Positions 34,403 to 43,589 are shown, counted from the first letter of the stretch. The stretch is 64,000 bases of DNA from Zwartia vadi (GCF_030410375.1 NZ_JAUHHE010000005.1:1-64000); one strand, 5' to 3'. Made by a program: numbers and translations. Notes: generated from the letters alone by a model not told the origin.

Positions 34403-36094
34403 ATGGCAAAAGCAGAAGCAACGGTTGAAGAACTAGTAGGAATGATTGAACGCGGCGAGCTGCGCTTGCCCGAGATGCAGCGACAGTATGTTTGGCGCTC
34501 AACTAGAGTTCGTGATTTGCTTGATTCCCTCTATCGTGGCTACCCTTCTGGGGCGATCTTGCTTTGGGAAACCGATGAAGATGTGCCATTGCAGGCGATG
34601 GCAGTTGGACAGCAAAGCAATCCCTACAAAACTACTCGGCTACTGTTAGACGGGCAGCAGCGGCTTACATCTCTTTCCGCTGTGATTCGAGGTGAACCTG
34701 TAAATGTGCGCGGCAGAAAGCGCCCTATTGAAATTCTTTTCAACCTTGAACACCCAAATGAGCTTCAAGGCTTTATGGAAATTGACGAAGAGAGTGATGT
34801 TGATGACACCGAACCTGATCAGGTAGATGCATCTGAGGATGAGCTTCAGCAGCGTTTTGACCGAATGACCTTCGTTGTATCGACCCGTAAGTTGGAAAGC
34901 AGTCCGCGCTGGGTCAAAGTCTCAGAAGTTTTCAAGAGCACAAGCAACACCGAATTCCTCAAGCGGGCTGGCGTTACCTCCTTTGATGACCCTCGCGCAG
35001 ACCTTTACAGCCAGCGCCTTGATCGCCTCAGGGCCGTCAAGAAGTATGTGTACCGCATGGATGTACTGGAGCGTACGCTTTCCTATGACGAGGTGACTGA
35101 GATTTTTGTGCGCGTCAACTCACTTGGCGCAAAGCTTCGAAGCTCGGATCTTGCACTGGCCCAAATCACTGCGAAGTGGAAAAACTCACTTCATTCCTTC
35201 CTTGCATTCCAAGGTAAGTGCAAAGAAGTCGGATTTGATCTTGAGCTGGGTATCCACTTGAAGAATCTGGTTGCTATGGCCACTGGACAGTCTCGCTTCA
35301 AGACGGTGAGCTCGCTTGACATTACCCGGCTTCAAAAAGCGTGGGATGAAGCATGTGAAGGCATGAACTTCGCCATGAATTTTCTGAAGAACAACGTCGG
35401 GATTGACAGCCCAGCATTGCTGTCTTCGCCGTTCATGGTGGTGGCCATTTCGTATTTCGGTCACAAGCGCAACTACCAAATTTCGCCAGATGAGTCCAAA
35501 CTGCTGCGTTATTGGGTGCTGGCAGCCAACGCTAAAGGAAGGTTCTCGCGTGGATCTAGTGAGACTTTGCTCGACCAGGATATTGCTTCGATTCGAGATG
35601 GGGGCACCATCCAGGACCTAATAGACCGCCTACGCTCACAGGTTGGCAGGCTCGAAATTTCCCCTGAGGAGCTATCTGGTAGAAACCAGCGTAGTGCACT
35701 GTTTAAAACCATGTTCTTGGCCTTCCGGTCGGCTGGCGCAAAAGACTGGCATTCCAATCTGACGATTGCACTTGACCACAATGGCGTTCAACATCGCCTC
35801 CAGTTTCATCATATCTTTCCAAAGGCTGTGCTCACAAAGGCAGGCGTGATTTCGCGAGAGGCGGACGATATAGCCAACTTGGCATTCATTGGCGGCAAGA
35901 CTAACCGTGTAATCAGCGACAAATCGCCAAAAGATTACTTGGCCTTTTTTGCGGCAAAGAGTGGCGAAGAGGGATTCAGCGTCCAAGAGATACCGGTTGA
36001 CCCAGAGCTGCTTGACACTCCCGCCTACAAGAAGTTCCTTGAAGTACGTCGCGAACGAATCGCGAACAGGCTCAACGTGTTCATCACCGGCTGA
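34403..36094 (+). CDS. DUF262-DUF1524 protein (GmrSD-like restriction enzyme)
   Basis: A 563-residue single-chain member of the GmrSD/SspE-like group. The N-terminal DUF262 domain has the family's LPEMQRQYVW opening and the nucleotide-site motif LLLDGQQRLTSL (about residue 78). The C-terminal DUF1524 HNH-type nuclease has FHHIFPKAVL and IANLAFIGGKTN (about 470-500). GmrSD cuts glucosylated-hydroxymethylcytosine DNA and SspE uses phosphorothioate modification as self mark; which, if either, applies here is unknown. It begins 9 bases after hsdR, so it is likely the last gene of the defence operon. GC is lower (about 45 % in a sampled line). Confidence 0.88.
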   Translation: MAKAEATVEELVGMIERGELRLPEMQRQYVWRSTRVRDLLDSLYRGYPSGAILLWETDEDVPLQAMAVGQQSNPYKTTRLLLDGQQRLTSLSAVIRGEPVNVRGRKRPIEILFNLEHPNELQGFMEIDEESDVDDTEPDQVDASEDELQQRFDRMTFVVSTRKLESSPRWVKVSEVFKSTSNTEFLKRAGVTSFDDPRADLYSQRLDRLRAVKKYVYRMDVLERTLSYDEVTEIFVRVNSLGAKLRSSDLALAQITAKWKNSLHSFLAFQGKCKEVGFDLELGIHLKNLVAMATGQSRFKTVSSLDITRLQKAWDEACEGMNFAMNFLKNNVGIDSPALLSSPFMVVAISYFGHKRNYQISPDESKLLRYWVLAANAKGRFSRGSSETLLDQDIASIRDGGTIQDLIDRLRSQVGRLEISPEELSGRNQRSALFKTMFLAFRSAGAKDWHSNLTIALDHNGVQHRLQFHHIFPKAVLTKAGVISREADDIANLAFIGGKTNRVISDKSPKDYLAFFAAKSGEEGFSVQEIPVDPELLDTPAYKKFLEVRRERIANRLNVFITG

Positions 36095-36733
36095 AGCCAA
36101 AAACGCTCTGAACAACGAAATTTCATTCAGCTTGGTTTAAAGCCTGTTTTGCCTGTACCCTCAAATTCAAGGCTGGGAACTAAGTATGAAAAAGTCATGA
36201 GGTTTTGAAACAAACGCGGTTTGAGATTACTTTTCCGGGCCAACCCCACATGCTGCAGTCATGAGCCCAAATCAAAAAGCCCTGCGTGGCGCATGACCTG
36301 AGGCTACCTCGAGACCTGCTGAGCAGGTTTTAGGTCTTCATACTGGATTGATCAAGTTTCGAAAACTCACTCAATTTAAAGTTAAAAGCTCATTTGATTT
36401 GTTGCTATTTTGTGTGAATATTTGCGGGACCAAAAGAGCCCTAGCCAAGCCATTTTTTGAAGGCGAAACCTTGAGGACACTTGTTCATTATGTTGTTGAT
36501 TTACGGTGAGTAAGGGTGCGTCCGGGTCATCTAAGGTATGTGGAGTCCTCATGCCCCGGGTGTATTTCAAAATTTGGTCCCGGGGGGGGCATGCTGCCTA
36601 AGTGTTGTAGCGATTATCCAAGGGTTTAAATTTACTGTAGTGTGTGATGGAATTTTTTTGGGGGTATATTTGGGGGCTTTAAGGAAATAAAAATTAACAA
36701 TAGCATTTAAAATCAATGACTTATCTGAATTAA
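36095..36733. other. Non-coding 3' end of the island
   Basis: No convincing gene; a 62-codon leftward frame has no recognisable content. A small ACCTGC/GCAGGT hairpin with a 3-base loop (36314-36328) followed by TTTAGG could weakly terminate the defence operon. A run of eight Gs and a TTGTAGCGAT also present near attL (18651-18660) occur further right. Confidence 0.5.
36660..36679 (+). repeat. GGGGGTAT-type repeats next to attR (putative arm sites)
   Basis: GGGGGTAT (36660-36667) and GGGGGCTT (36672-36679), with the same 12-base period and orientation as the pair near attL. They lie 55-75 bases inside attR. Confidence 0.6.
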
Positions 36734-36765
36734 TCGATTCCGGCTCGGGCACCACAAGATCGTGC
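36734..36765 (+). other. attR of the genomic island
   Basis: A 32-base copy of attL starting TCGATTCCGGCTCGG and ending AAGATCGTGC. It lacks one G of the tRNA GGGG run and has C for T after the ACCA. Beyond it the chromosome resumes with the nitronate monooxygenase-like gene. Confidence 0.85.
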
Positions 36766-36884
36766 GGTGAAATGGTTAACATTTTTTCCCACTAAAGTTT
36801 GTGCTGGATCAAGCTTTACCCAGCTTCCGCTCACTCCAATGCGATCTGTCAGGCTAATGTAGTCGTCATGAAAGGACTTTCCTC

Positions 36885-38102
36885 ATGACAATGACACAAG
36901 ACGCAACACGTTCCACCTTTTCCAACTGGTTGCCCTCGACGGGCACCTGGTTTAAATACCTCAATATTCTTGGCCGCTCCCTTTCGCCTATTGTGCAGGG
37001 TGGGATGGGAGTCGGTATTTCTGCGCATAGACTGGCAGGTGCCGTCGCCCGCGAGAATGCGATGGGGACGATTGCCAGTATTGATCTGCGCCACCATCAT
37101 CCTGATTTGCTCGAAGAGTCTGAAAAAGTCCGCGATCGTGACATCATTGATCGGGTGAATTTGATCGCCCTTGACCGCGAAATCAAGGCTGCTCTCGCGC
37201 ATGCCGACGGCAAGGGTCTGATCGCAGTCAACGTGATGAAAGCCGTGCGTGATCATGCGGCGCTTGTGCGTCAGGCCTGCGAAAGCGGGGCGCATGCGAT
37301 TGTTATGGGGGCGGGCTTGCCGCTCGATTTGCCTGAAATGGTCGCTGATTATCCTAAAGTCGGCTTGATCCCGATTTTGTCCGAGTCCCGCGGCGTCGCG
37401 ATCGTAATGAAAAAATGGCTAAAAAAAGGGCGTCGTCCGGACGCCATCGTCATTGAGCACCCCGGTCATGCAGGTGGTCATTTGGGTGCGGTCAAGATTG
37501 AAGACATCCACGCAGAGCGCTTTGAATTTGAACGCGTGATAGCAGAGTGTCAGGATCTGTTTCTGGAGCTAGGTCTTGGGCGAGATGTCCCGCCACTGAT
37601 TCTGGCCGGTGGTATTGATAGTCATGAAAAAGTCCGTCACTGGCTGCATGCAGGTGCTGATGCCGTTCAGCTCGGAACGGCCTTCGCCGTGAGCGAGGAG
37701 GGCGATGCTCACATCGACTTCAAACAGGTGTTGCTTGGGGCCACTCCCTCAAAAATGGTTGAGTTGATGAGTGTTGCAGGCTTGCCTATGCGCGCAGTTT
37801 CAACCCATTGGTTACGTCAGTACCAGCGGCATGAGCCAAAGATGCAGGCCGCTGCCAAAGCCGATCCCAGGCGTTGTTCGCAGCGGATGGACTGTCTGAC
37901 TCAGTGTGGTTTGCGGGACGGAAACAGTAAAGCGGGACAGTTTTGTATCGACCTCAAACTTGCAGCGGCTCTGAAGGGCGATGTACAGAAAGGATTGTTT
38001 TTTAGAGGTGCCGGCCGTCTACCGTTTGGGGATGCCATTCGACCGGTTAAAGATTTGATTGAATACTTACTGCACGGATATACATGTCAAACGCCAGCTT
38101 AG
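36885..38102 (+). CDS. NAD(P)H-dependent flavin oxidoreductase / nitronate monooxygenase family
   Basis: A 405-residue FMN-binding TIM-barrel protein of the 2-nitropropane dioxygenase family. Flavin-site segments are SPIVQGGMGVGIS, VIEHPGHAGGHLGAV, PLILAGGIDSH and GADAVQLGTAF. The C-terminal extension with several cysteines (RRCSQRMDCLTQCGL) marks a subgroup whose substrate is not established. AAGGA lies about 10 bases before ATG 36885. hemN starts 19 bases before its stop, so the two are co-translated. It is the first chromosomal gene after the island. Confidence 0.82.
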   Translation: MTMTQDATRSTFSNWLPSTGTWFKYLNILGRSLSPIVQGGMGVGISAHRLAGAVARENAMGTIASIDLRHHHPDLLEESEKVRDRDIIDRVNLIALDREIKAALAHADGKGLIAVNVMKAVRDHAALVRQACESGAHAIVMGAGLPLDLPEMVADYPKVGLIPILSESRGVAIVMKKWLKKGRRPDAIVIEHPGHAGGHLGAVKIEDIHAERFEFERVIAECQDLFLELGLGRDVPPLILAGGIDSHEKVRHWLHAGADAVQLGTAFAVSEEGDAHIDFKQVLLGATPSKMVELMSVAGLPMRAVSTHWLRQYQRHEPKMQAAAKADPRRCSQRMDCLTQCGLRDGNSKAGQFCIDLKLAAALKGDVQKGLFFRGAGRLPFGDAIRPVKDLIEYLLHGYTCQTPA

Positions 38103-39481
38103 CTACCGTCGATTTTGACCCCGCGCTCATTGCTCAGCATGATCGTAGCGGTCCGCGCTATACCTCTTATCCCACAGCGGATCGTTTTACTGAAGGCAAT
38201 GCTATCCAGGCCTATCTCGATGCTTTACAGGCCAGACAAACAGAGCGACCCGAGGCAGACTTGTCGCTCTATGTGCATTTACCCTTTTGCGATACGGTTT
38301 GCTATTACTGCGCCTGTAACAAGATCGCGACCAAAGATCGGGCGCGTGCGGATACGTATCTCGATTATCTCTCCAAGGAAATTTGGCTGGTCCGTAAACG
38401 CTTTACCAAGATTCCGCGTGTCAGCCAATTGCACCTTGGAGGAGGTACGCCCACCTTTCTGACAAACGAGCAGCTTGAGCGTTTGATGGGGTTGCTGAAA
38501 AGCTCTTTTACCTTCACGGAACATGCGGAGTGTTCAGTCGAGATTGATCCCAGGCGATTAAACGAAGGGACGCTGGCGCTTTTGGCGCGACATGGCTTTA
38601 ACCGAATGAGTATAGGTGTTCAGGATCTCGATCCTGTGGTGCAAAAGGCTGTGAATCGAATCCAGCCCGCCGAGGTCACGGAGCGTGTCATGGCCGAGGG
38701 AAGATCCCTGGGATATCGTTCCGTCAATATTGATTTGATTTATGGCTTACCCAAGCAATCCGTCGACACCATGCAAGCGACGTTGACCACAGTCTTGCAA
38801 TGGCGTCCGGATCGTATCGCGCTCTACAGCTACGCCCACTTGCCTGAGCGTTTTATGCCTCAACGCAGGATCGAGTCAGCGGATCTGCCGATGCCTGCTG
38901 TAAAGCTTGCGATGCTTAAACTCGCCGTCACACGTTTACTCGCGGCTGGGTATATCTACATTGGCATGGATCATTTTGCCTTGCCAGAAGACGAGCTTGC
39001 CAAAGCATTAGTGGCAGGCACGTTGCAGCGTAATTTCCAAGGCTATGCGACGCAGGCAGATTGCGATCTGATTGCATTAGGTGTTTCTGCGATTAGTCGA
39101 ATTGGCAATGTTTATGCTCAAAATCATCGTGTGCTGGAGGAGTATTACGCCGCGCTTGATCGCAAAGAGTTGCCATTGTCCAAAGGTTTGACGATGACCA
39201 CGGATGATCTGCTCCGGCGTGCGGCCATTCATGACTTGTTGTGTCAATCTGAAATCATCATCCCAAGATTTGAGGCGCAATGGGAGATTGATTTTGAACA
39301 TTATTTCGCTCCAGAGCTTGAGCAGCTGGAGCTGCTTGCCGAAGATGGACTGATCGAACTCAGCGCGCAGCGGATTGGCATCACGCCCAAAGGACGTTTT
39401 CTGGCGCGCATTGTTGCGATGAGTTTTGACCGGTATTTACGCGAAGCCAAAACAACTGCGCGTTACTCCAAGGTTATTTAA
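38084..39481 (+). CDS. hemN: Oxygen-independent coproporphyrinogen III oxidase
   Basis: Radical SAM enzyme that decarboxylates coproporphyrinogen III during anaerobic haem synthesis. The 4Fe-4S/SAM motif is [12 protein letters not shown] (CxxxCxxC plus the HemN-specific extra Cys), preceded by [33 protein letters not shown] and LIYGLPKQ are also characteristic. The length of 465 and N-terminal [13 protein letters not shown] match true HemN rather than HemW. It overlaps the preceding gene by 19 bases and the convergent moaC by 4. Confidence 0.95.
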   Translation: MSNASLATVDFDPALIAQHDRSGPRYTSYPTADRFTEGNAIQAYLDALQARQTERPEADLSLYVHLPFCDTVCYYCACNKIATKDRARADTYLDYLSKEIWLVRKRFTKIPRVSQLHLGGGTPTFLTNEQLERLMGLLKSSFTFTEHAECSVEIDPRRLNEGTLALLARHGFNRMSIGVQDLDPVVQKAVNRIQPAEVTERVMAEGRSLGYRSVNIDLIYGLPKQSVDTMQATLTTVLQWRPDRIALYSYAHLPERFMPQRRIESADLPMPAVKLAMLKLAVTRLLAAGYIYIGMDHFALPEDELAKALVAGTLQRNFQGYATQADCDLIALGVSAISRIGNVYAQNHRVLEEYYAALDRKELPLSKGLTMTTDDLLRRAAIHDLLCQSEIIIPRFEAQWEIDFEHYFAPELEQLELLAEDGLIELSAQRIGITPKGRFLARIVAMSFDRYLREAKTTARYSKVI

Positions 39482-39963
39482 GGCTGTTGCGCCACCCAGG
39501 AACCAGACTTGCCGCCATGCTTTTCCAGTAGCTTCACACCATCGATCACCATCCCACGGTCGATGGCTTTGAGCATATCGTAAATCGTAAGCAAAGCGAT
39601 CGACGCTGCAGTGAGTGCCTCCATCTCTACGCCGGTACGACCGACAGTCTCTGAGGTGGCTGTGCATGTGACGGAGGAGCTCGTTGTTTCCGGGACAAAA
39701 TCAACCGTGACGCGTGTGAGCGGAATCGGATGACAAAGAGGAATCAACGCGCCGGTTTGTTTGGCCGCCATGATGCCAGCCAGGCGGGCCACACCCAGTA
39801 CATCGCCTTTTTTGGCATCACCCTGTAGGAGTTTGGCAAATGTAGCGGGCTGCATCGTGATGCGACCCGTGGCGATGGCCCGCCGGTGAGTTTGTTCTTT
39901 GGCAGATACGTCAACCATATGTGCCTGGCCACTCGCATCAAAGTGCGTGAGATCTTGAGTCAT
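39478..39963 (-). CDS. moaC: Cyclic pyranopterin monophosphate synthase
   Basis: Second step of molybdenum cofactor synthesis, acting with MoaA. The 161-residue length and the segments [30 protein letters not shown] and [14 protein letters not shown] identify it. It is the last gene of the leftward moa operon: its start codon overlaps the mobA stop by 4 bases (ATGA). Its 3' end overlaps hemN from the other strand. Confidence 0.95.
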   Translation of the reverse strand: MTQDLTHFDASGQAHMVDVSAKEQTHRRAIATGRITMQPATFAKLLQGDAKKGDVLGVARLAGIMAAKQTGALIPLCHPIPLTRVTVDFVPETTSSSVTCTATSETVGRTGVEMEALTAASIALLTIYDMLKAIDRGMVIDGVKLLEKHGGKSGSWVAQQP

Positions 39964-40559
39964 GAAGGATTCCGATGAGAGTTCAAGGACTCAGGTGTAT
40001 TGAAATTGGCAAAAGATGCGGCATGATCAAACATGACAGGTAGGGCTTTGATCGTGTCGAGCCATGCGTGCACTGCGCTGTGTCCGGCATCGAGTTGCTT
40101 GCCAAGAGAGGCAGCCACAGACGGCTTCATGAGACAACACAAGGACTGAGGTCCTTCAGAAGTTGTTGCATACGCAGCGAGAGCCTCGGGATTGTTTGAT
40201 AAGGCCTCTTGAAGACTTTCGAACAAATTAGCAGGTAGCAAAGGCGTATCGCAAGGTATGACGAGCAAGTTATTTTTTTTGCAACGCATGAGACCTGCTT
40301 CGATGCCTGCGAGTGGGCCGACAAAATTAGATCGCTCGTCTGATACAACCGTATGACCGGTTTGTTGGTACGCATCCACATTGCGGTTCGCACTAATGAG
40401 AATCCGCGCGGGTGGCGGGGTTTGTTTTGAAAGTACCGAGAGAGCATGCTCGACCAGCGGCAAGCCCTCCCACATCACCCATCCCTTGTCTTTGCCGCCG
40501 AGTCGAGTACCACGACCGCCCGCGAGGATTAAAGCATCGTAGGCTTGTTTCATTTCCAT
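39960..40559 (-). CDS. mobA: Molybdenum cofactor guanylyltransferase
   Basis: Attaches GMP to Mo-molybdopterin to form the guanine dinucleotide cofactor. The nucleotide-binding start [19 protein letters not shown] is diagnostic, with [19 protein letters not shown] and [10 protein letters not shown] following. The length is 199. The start may be ATG 40559 or 40553; both overlap the moaE 3' end slightly. Its presence implies MGD-type molybdoenzymes (DMSO reductase family), none of which is in the window. Confidence 0.92.
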   Translation of the reverse strand: MEMKQAYDALILAGGRGTRLGGKDKGWVMWEGLPLVEHALSVLSKQTPPPARILISANRNVDAYQQTGHTVVSDERSNFVGPLAGIEAGLMRCKKNNLLVIPCDTPLLPANLFESLQEALSNNPEALAAYATTSEGPQSLCCLMKPSVAASLGKQLDAGHSAVHAWLDTIKALPVMFDHAASFANFNTPESLNSHRNPS

Positions 40560-41011
40560 CGCGCAGCGGCCTTGTCATCACTGTCTCGAGCCTCGATCCA
40601 GCGTGGTCCATCGGGAGTAAATTCTTTTTTCCAAAAGGGTGCTTCAGTTTTTAAGTAGTCCATGATGAAGTGGTTGGCTTCGTAGGCATCCCCTCGATGT
40701 GCGCTGGCGGTCAACACCATAACGATTTGGTCTCCGGGGTACATTTTTCCGATGCGATGAACGATGCGAGCGGCTTGCAAAGTCCACCGTTTGGCAGCTT
40801 CATCCAAAATTTTACCTAAGGACTTTTCTGTCATGCCTGGATAGTGTTCAAGCTCAAGCGCGACCACATCATCAGCTAGGTTGAGATCGCGCACAGTCCC
40901 GACAAAAGCGACGACAGCACCGATTCCCTTGTCGTTTGCCAACAGCTCGGCATACTCATGGCCAAGTTCAAAGTCCTCTTGCTGGACAGCAACGCTAAAA
41001 CGACTTTTCAT
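40550..41011 (-). CDS. moaE: Molybdopterin synthase catalytic subunit
   Basis: Inserts dithiolene sulfur into precursor Z with MoaD. Conserved segments: GAVVAFVGTVRDLN, LELEHYPGMTEKSL, HRIGKMYPGDQIVMV, AHRGDAYEANHFIMDYLKTE and the catalytic Lys region APFWKKEF. The ATG abuts the moaD stop with no gap, so the two subunits are coupled. Confidence 0.95.
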   Translation of the reverse strand: MKSRFSVAVQQEDFELGHEYAELLANDKGIGAVVAFVGTVRDLNLADDVVALELEHYPGMTEKSLGKILDEAAKRWTLQAARIVHRIGKMYPGDQIVMVLTASAHRGDAYEANHFIMDYLKTEAPFWKKEFTPDGPRWIEARDSDDKAAARWK

Positions 41012-41269
41012 TCAGCCTCCAGTAACAGGTCTGAAAATCGCAAGCTCCGCACCTTCGGTCAAAGGTGTGTCCAGAGCGATCATTTCCTGGTTCATCGCCA
41101 CGCGAAAAGCTTGAGAACCATCAAAGGTTTCTGCCCAGATTCCGCCTCGCAAAGAGAGGTGTTTGATCAGGTCATGCGCAGTTTTGACAGAGGCGGGCGT
41201 CTGAACGATCTCGGAAGGCACGCCAAATTTTTCTCTTAACTGAGCAAAATAAAGTATGTTGATTTGCAT
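41012..41269 (-). CDS. moaD: Molybdopterin synthase sulfur-carrier subunit
   Basis: An 85-residue ubiquitin-like protein ending in the essential Gly-Gly (FRPVTGG), which carries the thiocarboxylate. MQINILYFAQLREKFG is a typical opening. It lies 21 bases after moeA and directly before moaE. Confidence 0.94.
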   Translation of the reverse strand: MQINILYFAQLREKFGVPSEIVQTPASVKTAHDLIKHLSLRGGIWAETFDGSQAFRVAMNQEMIALDTPLTEGAELAIFRPVTGG

Positions 41270-41290
41270 GATCTTTGGCTCTTTGTTTGC

Positions 41291-42514
41291 TTAGTAAAGG
41301 AGTTCAGAGAGAGCCAGATAGCGCAAGACATCGCCCCGTGCAATTTTTGTTTCGGGCGCAAGATCAACCAGGCCATCTGCCCAGGCCAGACTGCTCATGA
41401 CCCCCGAGCCTTGATTGGGCCATAAATCGAGCACGGGTGTGCCCGTCGATGACGTCGAAATTTTGACGCGCAAAAACTCGCGACGACGATCTGGTTTGGG
41501 CCATTCAAAATTCGCGGTCGCAGTCAGATATTTCAGTGCTGTCTCGCTCGCACCCATGCGTTTAAGCAAGAAGGGCCTTGCCATTAATAAAAAGGTCACA
41601 AAAGCGCTCACCGGATTGCCGGGCAGTCCGATAAAGTCAGCCTGACCAACGCGCCCATAGGCAAGTGGTTTGCCAGGCTTCATGGAAATTTGCCATAAGT
41701 CGAGGCTGCCAAGCGCCATCACTGCCGCTTTAACATGATCTTCTTCTCCAACGGACACACCGCCACACGTGATGATGACGTCATTTTCGCTTGCGGCCCG
41801 GCTGAGCGCCTCACGTGTTGCCTGCGCCGAATCGCGCACAATTCCATAGTCTTTGACTGTGCATCCCAGCTGAGCGAGCAGGCCATTGATGGCATAACGA
41901 TTGCTGTTGTAAATCGCTCCCGGCGCAAGGGTTTGACCGGGTTCCGTCAGCTCGTCGCCAGTAAAAAAGACGCCGACTTTCAAGGGTTTGAATACCGTGA
42001 CGTTTGCGACGCCAATCGAAGCGAGCATTGCTAATTGCGGAGCACCTAAACGCTGACCTGTGGCCAGTACCAGACTGCCCGCGGCAATATCCTCACCCTT
42101 GCGACGGATGTGTTGACCAAGCTCGACAGGGTGTGTGAGCGTGATCAATCCCTCGCTCTCTACTGTATTTTCTTGAGGCACCACGATGTTGGCGCCCTCG
42201 GGGATCGGAGCGCCCGTAAAAATTCGCGCTGCGGTGTTAGGAGCGAGTAACGTACCTGTTTGTCCTGCAGCGATACGCTGAACGACCGGAAAACGTTCCG
42301 GCAAGGACTGAATATCTTGCGCATGGAGTGCGTAGCCATCCATGGCCGTGTTATCAAAGCCTGGGACATTGATGGGAGAAGAAATCGGCTGCGCGAGAGG
42401 GCGGCCGAGCGCAGCGAGCAGCGGCAGTGTTTCAGTGGCTTGAAGGGGCGTGGCATGCGCCAACAAAGTTTGGCGTGCGTCTTCAAAGTTCAGGAGGTTG
42501 GCTCTGGGTTTCAT
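41291..42514 (-). CDS. moeA: Molybdopterin molybdenumtransferase
   Basis: Inserts molybdate into adenylylated molybdopterin. Family motifs: NVPGFDNTAMDGYAL, PEGANIVVPQENT, IGVANVTVFKPLKVGVFFTGDEL, IYNSNRYAINGLLAQLG, TCGGVSVGEEDHVK and KPGKPLAYG. The length of 407 is normal. It is the second gene of the operon, 55 bases after moaA. No mogA is adjacent. Confidence 0.95.
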   Translation of the reverse strand: MKPRANLLNFEDARQTLLAHATPLQATETLPLLAALGRPLAQPISSPINVPGFDNTAMDGYALHAQDIQSLPERFPVVQRIAAGQTGTLLAPNTAARIFTGAPIPEGANIVVPQENTVESEGLITLTHPVELGQHIRRKGEDIAAGSLVLATGQRLGAPQLAMLASIGVANVTVFKPLKVGVFFTGDELTEPGQTLAPGAIYNSNRYAINGLLAQLGCTVKDYGIVRDSAQATREALSRAASENDVIITCGGVSVGEEDHVKAAVMALGSLDLWQISMKPGKPLAYGRVGQADFIGLPGNPVSAFVTFLLMARPFLLKRMGASETALKYLTATANFEWPKPDRRREFLRVKISTSSTGTPVLDLWPNQGSGVMSSLAWADGLVDLAPETKIARGDVLRYLALSELLY

Positions 42515-42569
42515 ACTGATACGTTTTGGTGAGACTGATTCCAGACTTTAACCTACCTGCACGGAAGCA

Positions 42570-43562
42570 TTAACCCCCAGTTTGGGACATAAAGCGGATA
42601 ATTTTTGTGGGGGCTTCTCGGAACTCATGCCGCTCGGGTTTCAACTCGATACCCTCGCGCAAAGTCTGCTCGAGCTCGGCATCTGTGATGCCTGCGCGCA
42701 GCAAGGGCCTGAGCTCGACTTTTTCTTCTTGACCCAAACATAAGTAGAGTGTGCCATCGACGGATAAGCGCACCCGGTTACAGGTTTCACAGAAGTGTTG
42801 GCTAATAGGTGTAATCAGACCGATTTGTCCGCGGCCATCTGCCGTGCGCCAGTATCTCGCCGGACCGCCACCCATTTCTTTGATTTCAGGAATGAGGTCG
42901 AAGCGTTCACGCAAACGTTCCAATACAGGCCCGAGTGGTGTGTAGCCCGAGGCAAGGCCGGTGCTTCCCATCGGCATGGTTTCAATCAAGCGCAAAATAA
43001 ATCCGCGATTGATACAGAACTCCGTCATCGCTTCGACTTCGTGCGCATTGACGCCAGGCATCACCACCATATTAAGTTTGATGGGTGAAAAGCCGTGTTG
43101 TTCGGCGGCATCCAGTCCAGCCATCACATCATCCAGGGTGTCGCGTCCGGTAATTTGCGTGACACACTCACGATTCAGACTATCCAGACTGATATTCAGG
43201 CGAGTCACGCCCGCCGCACGTAAAGCCGCAGCATGTTTTGGGAGTTGTGTGCCATTGGTCGAGAGTGAGAGGTCCCGAATGCCGGGCAGGGCGCTGATAC
43301 GTGCGGCAAGCTCAGGCAAATTCCGTCTCAACAGAGGCTCCCCGCCCGTCAAGCGGATACGCGAGGTCCCCAGCCGAGCAAAGGCACCCACCACACGCTC
43401 GATCTCGTCAAAGGTCAGCCAGTTTTTGGGCTCCTGATAGCCTTTAAAACTTTTAGGCAGGCAGTATGTACACTTCATGTCGCAACGATCGGTCACAGAC
43501 AGGCGCAGGTACTCAATGCTTCTGCCAAAGCGGTCGATTAAAGGTGCAGATGTTTGCGTCAT
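42570..43562 (-). CDS. moaA: GTP 3',8-cyclase
   Basis: Radical SAM enzyme of the first step of molybdenum cofactor synthesis. It has the N-terminal cluster motif CDMKCTYC, the LTGGEPLLRRNL segment, and the second C-terminal cluster (CETCNRVRLSVDGTLYLC). The protein ends in Gly-Gly, important for activity in this family. The frame is open to a TTG at 43580, but ATG 43562 with GGAT 9-12 bases before it is preferred. It heads the six-gene operon and is preceded by a ModE-like dyad that overlaps the ribosome-binding region. Confidence 0.95.
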   Translation of the reverse strand: MTQTSAPLIDRFGRSIEYLRLSVTDRCDMKCTYCLPKSFKGYQEPKNWLTFDEIERVVGAFARLGTSRIRLTGGEPLLRRNLPELAARISALPGIRDLSLSTNGTQLPKHAAALRAAGVTRLNISLDSLNRECVTQITGRDTLDDVMAGLDAAEQHGFSPIKLNMVVMPGVNAHEVEAMTEFCINRGFILRLIETMPMGSTGLASGYTPLGPVLERLRERFDLIPEIKEMGGGPARYWRTADGRGQIGLITPISQHFCETCNRVRLSVDGTLYLCLGQEEKVELRPLLRAGITDAELEQTLREGIELKPERHEFREAPTKIIRFMSQTGG

Positions 43563-43565
43563 AAA

Positions 43566-43589
43566 AGTTATATCCGGCAAAACATAACG
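43566..43589. promoter_or_regulatory. ModE-like operator upstream of moaA
   Basis: Read on the minus strand, CGTTATGTT, six bases, GATATAACT. This fits the 24-base layout of the ModE box (CGnTATATA-N6-TATATAnCG) at about 7 of 9 positions in each half. It sits 4-27 bases upstream of the moaA ATG, over the Shine-Dalgarno, so binding would repress or tune the operon. ModE is a molybdate sensor; no modE gene is in the window. Confidence 0.35.

Larger units (their letters stand above)
18487..36765. mobile_element. 18.3 kb genomic island integrated at tRNA-Leu(UAA)
   Basis: Bounded by a tRNA 3'-end direct repeat (attL/attR), with a P4-type integrase as the first gene. It carries an AlpA-like operon and a five-gene defence cluster. 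No conjugation or capsid genes are visible, so it would depend on the integrase and perhaps a helper for movement. Base composition inside varies strongly (see findings), unlike the flanking chromosome. Confidence 0.88.

Noticed and set aside
36382..36570. 62-codon leftward frame at the island end
   Set aside because: Short, no recognised family, in low-complexity AT-rich sequence with no neighbour to support it.
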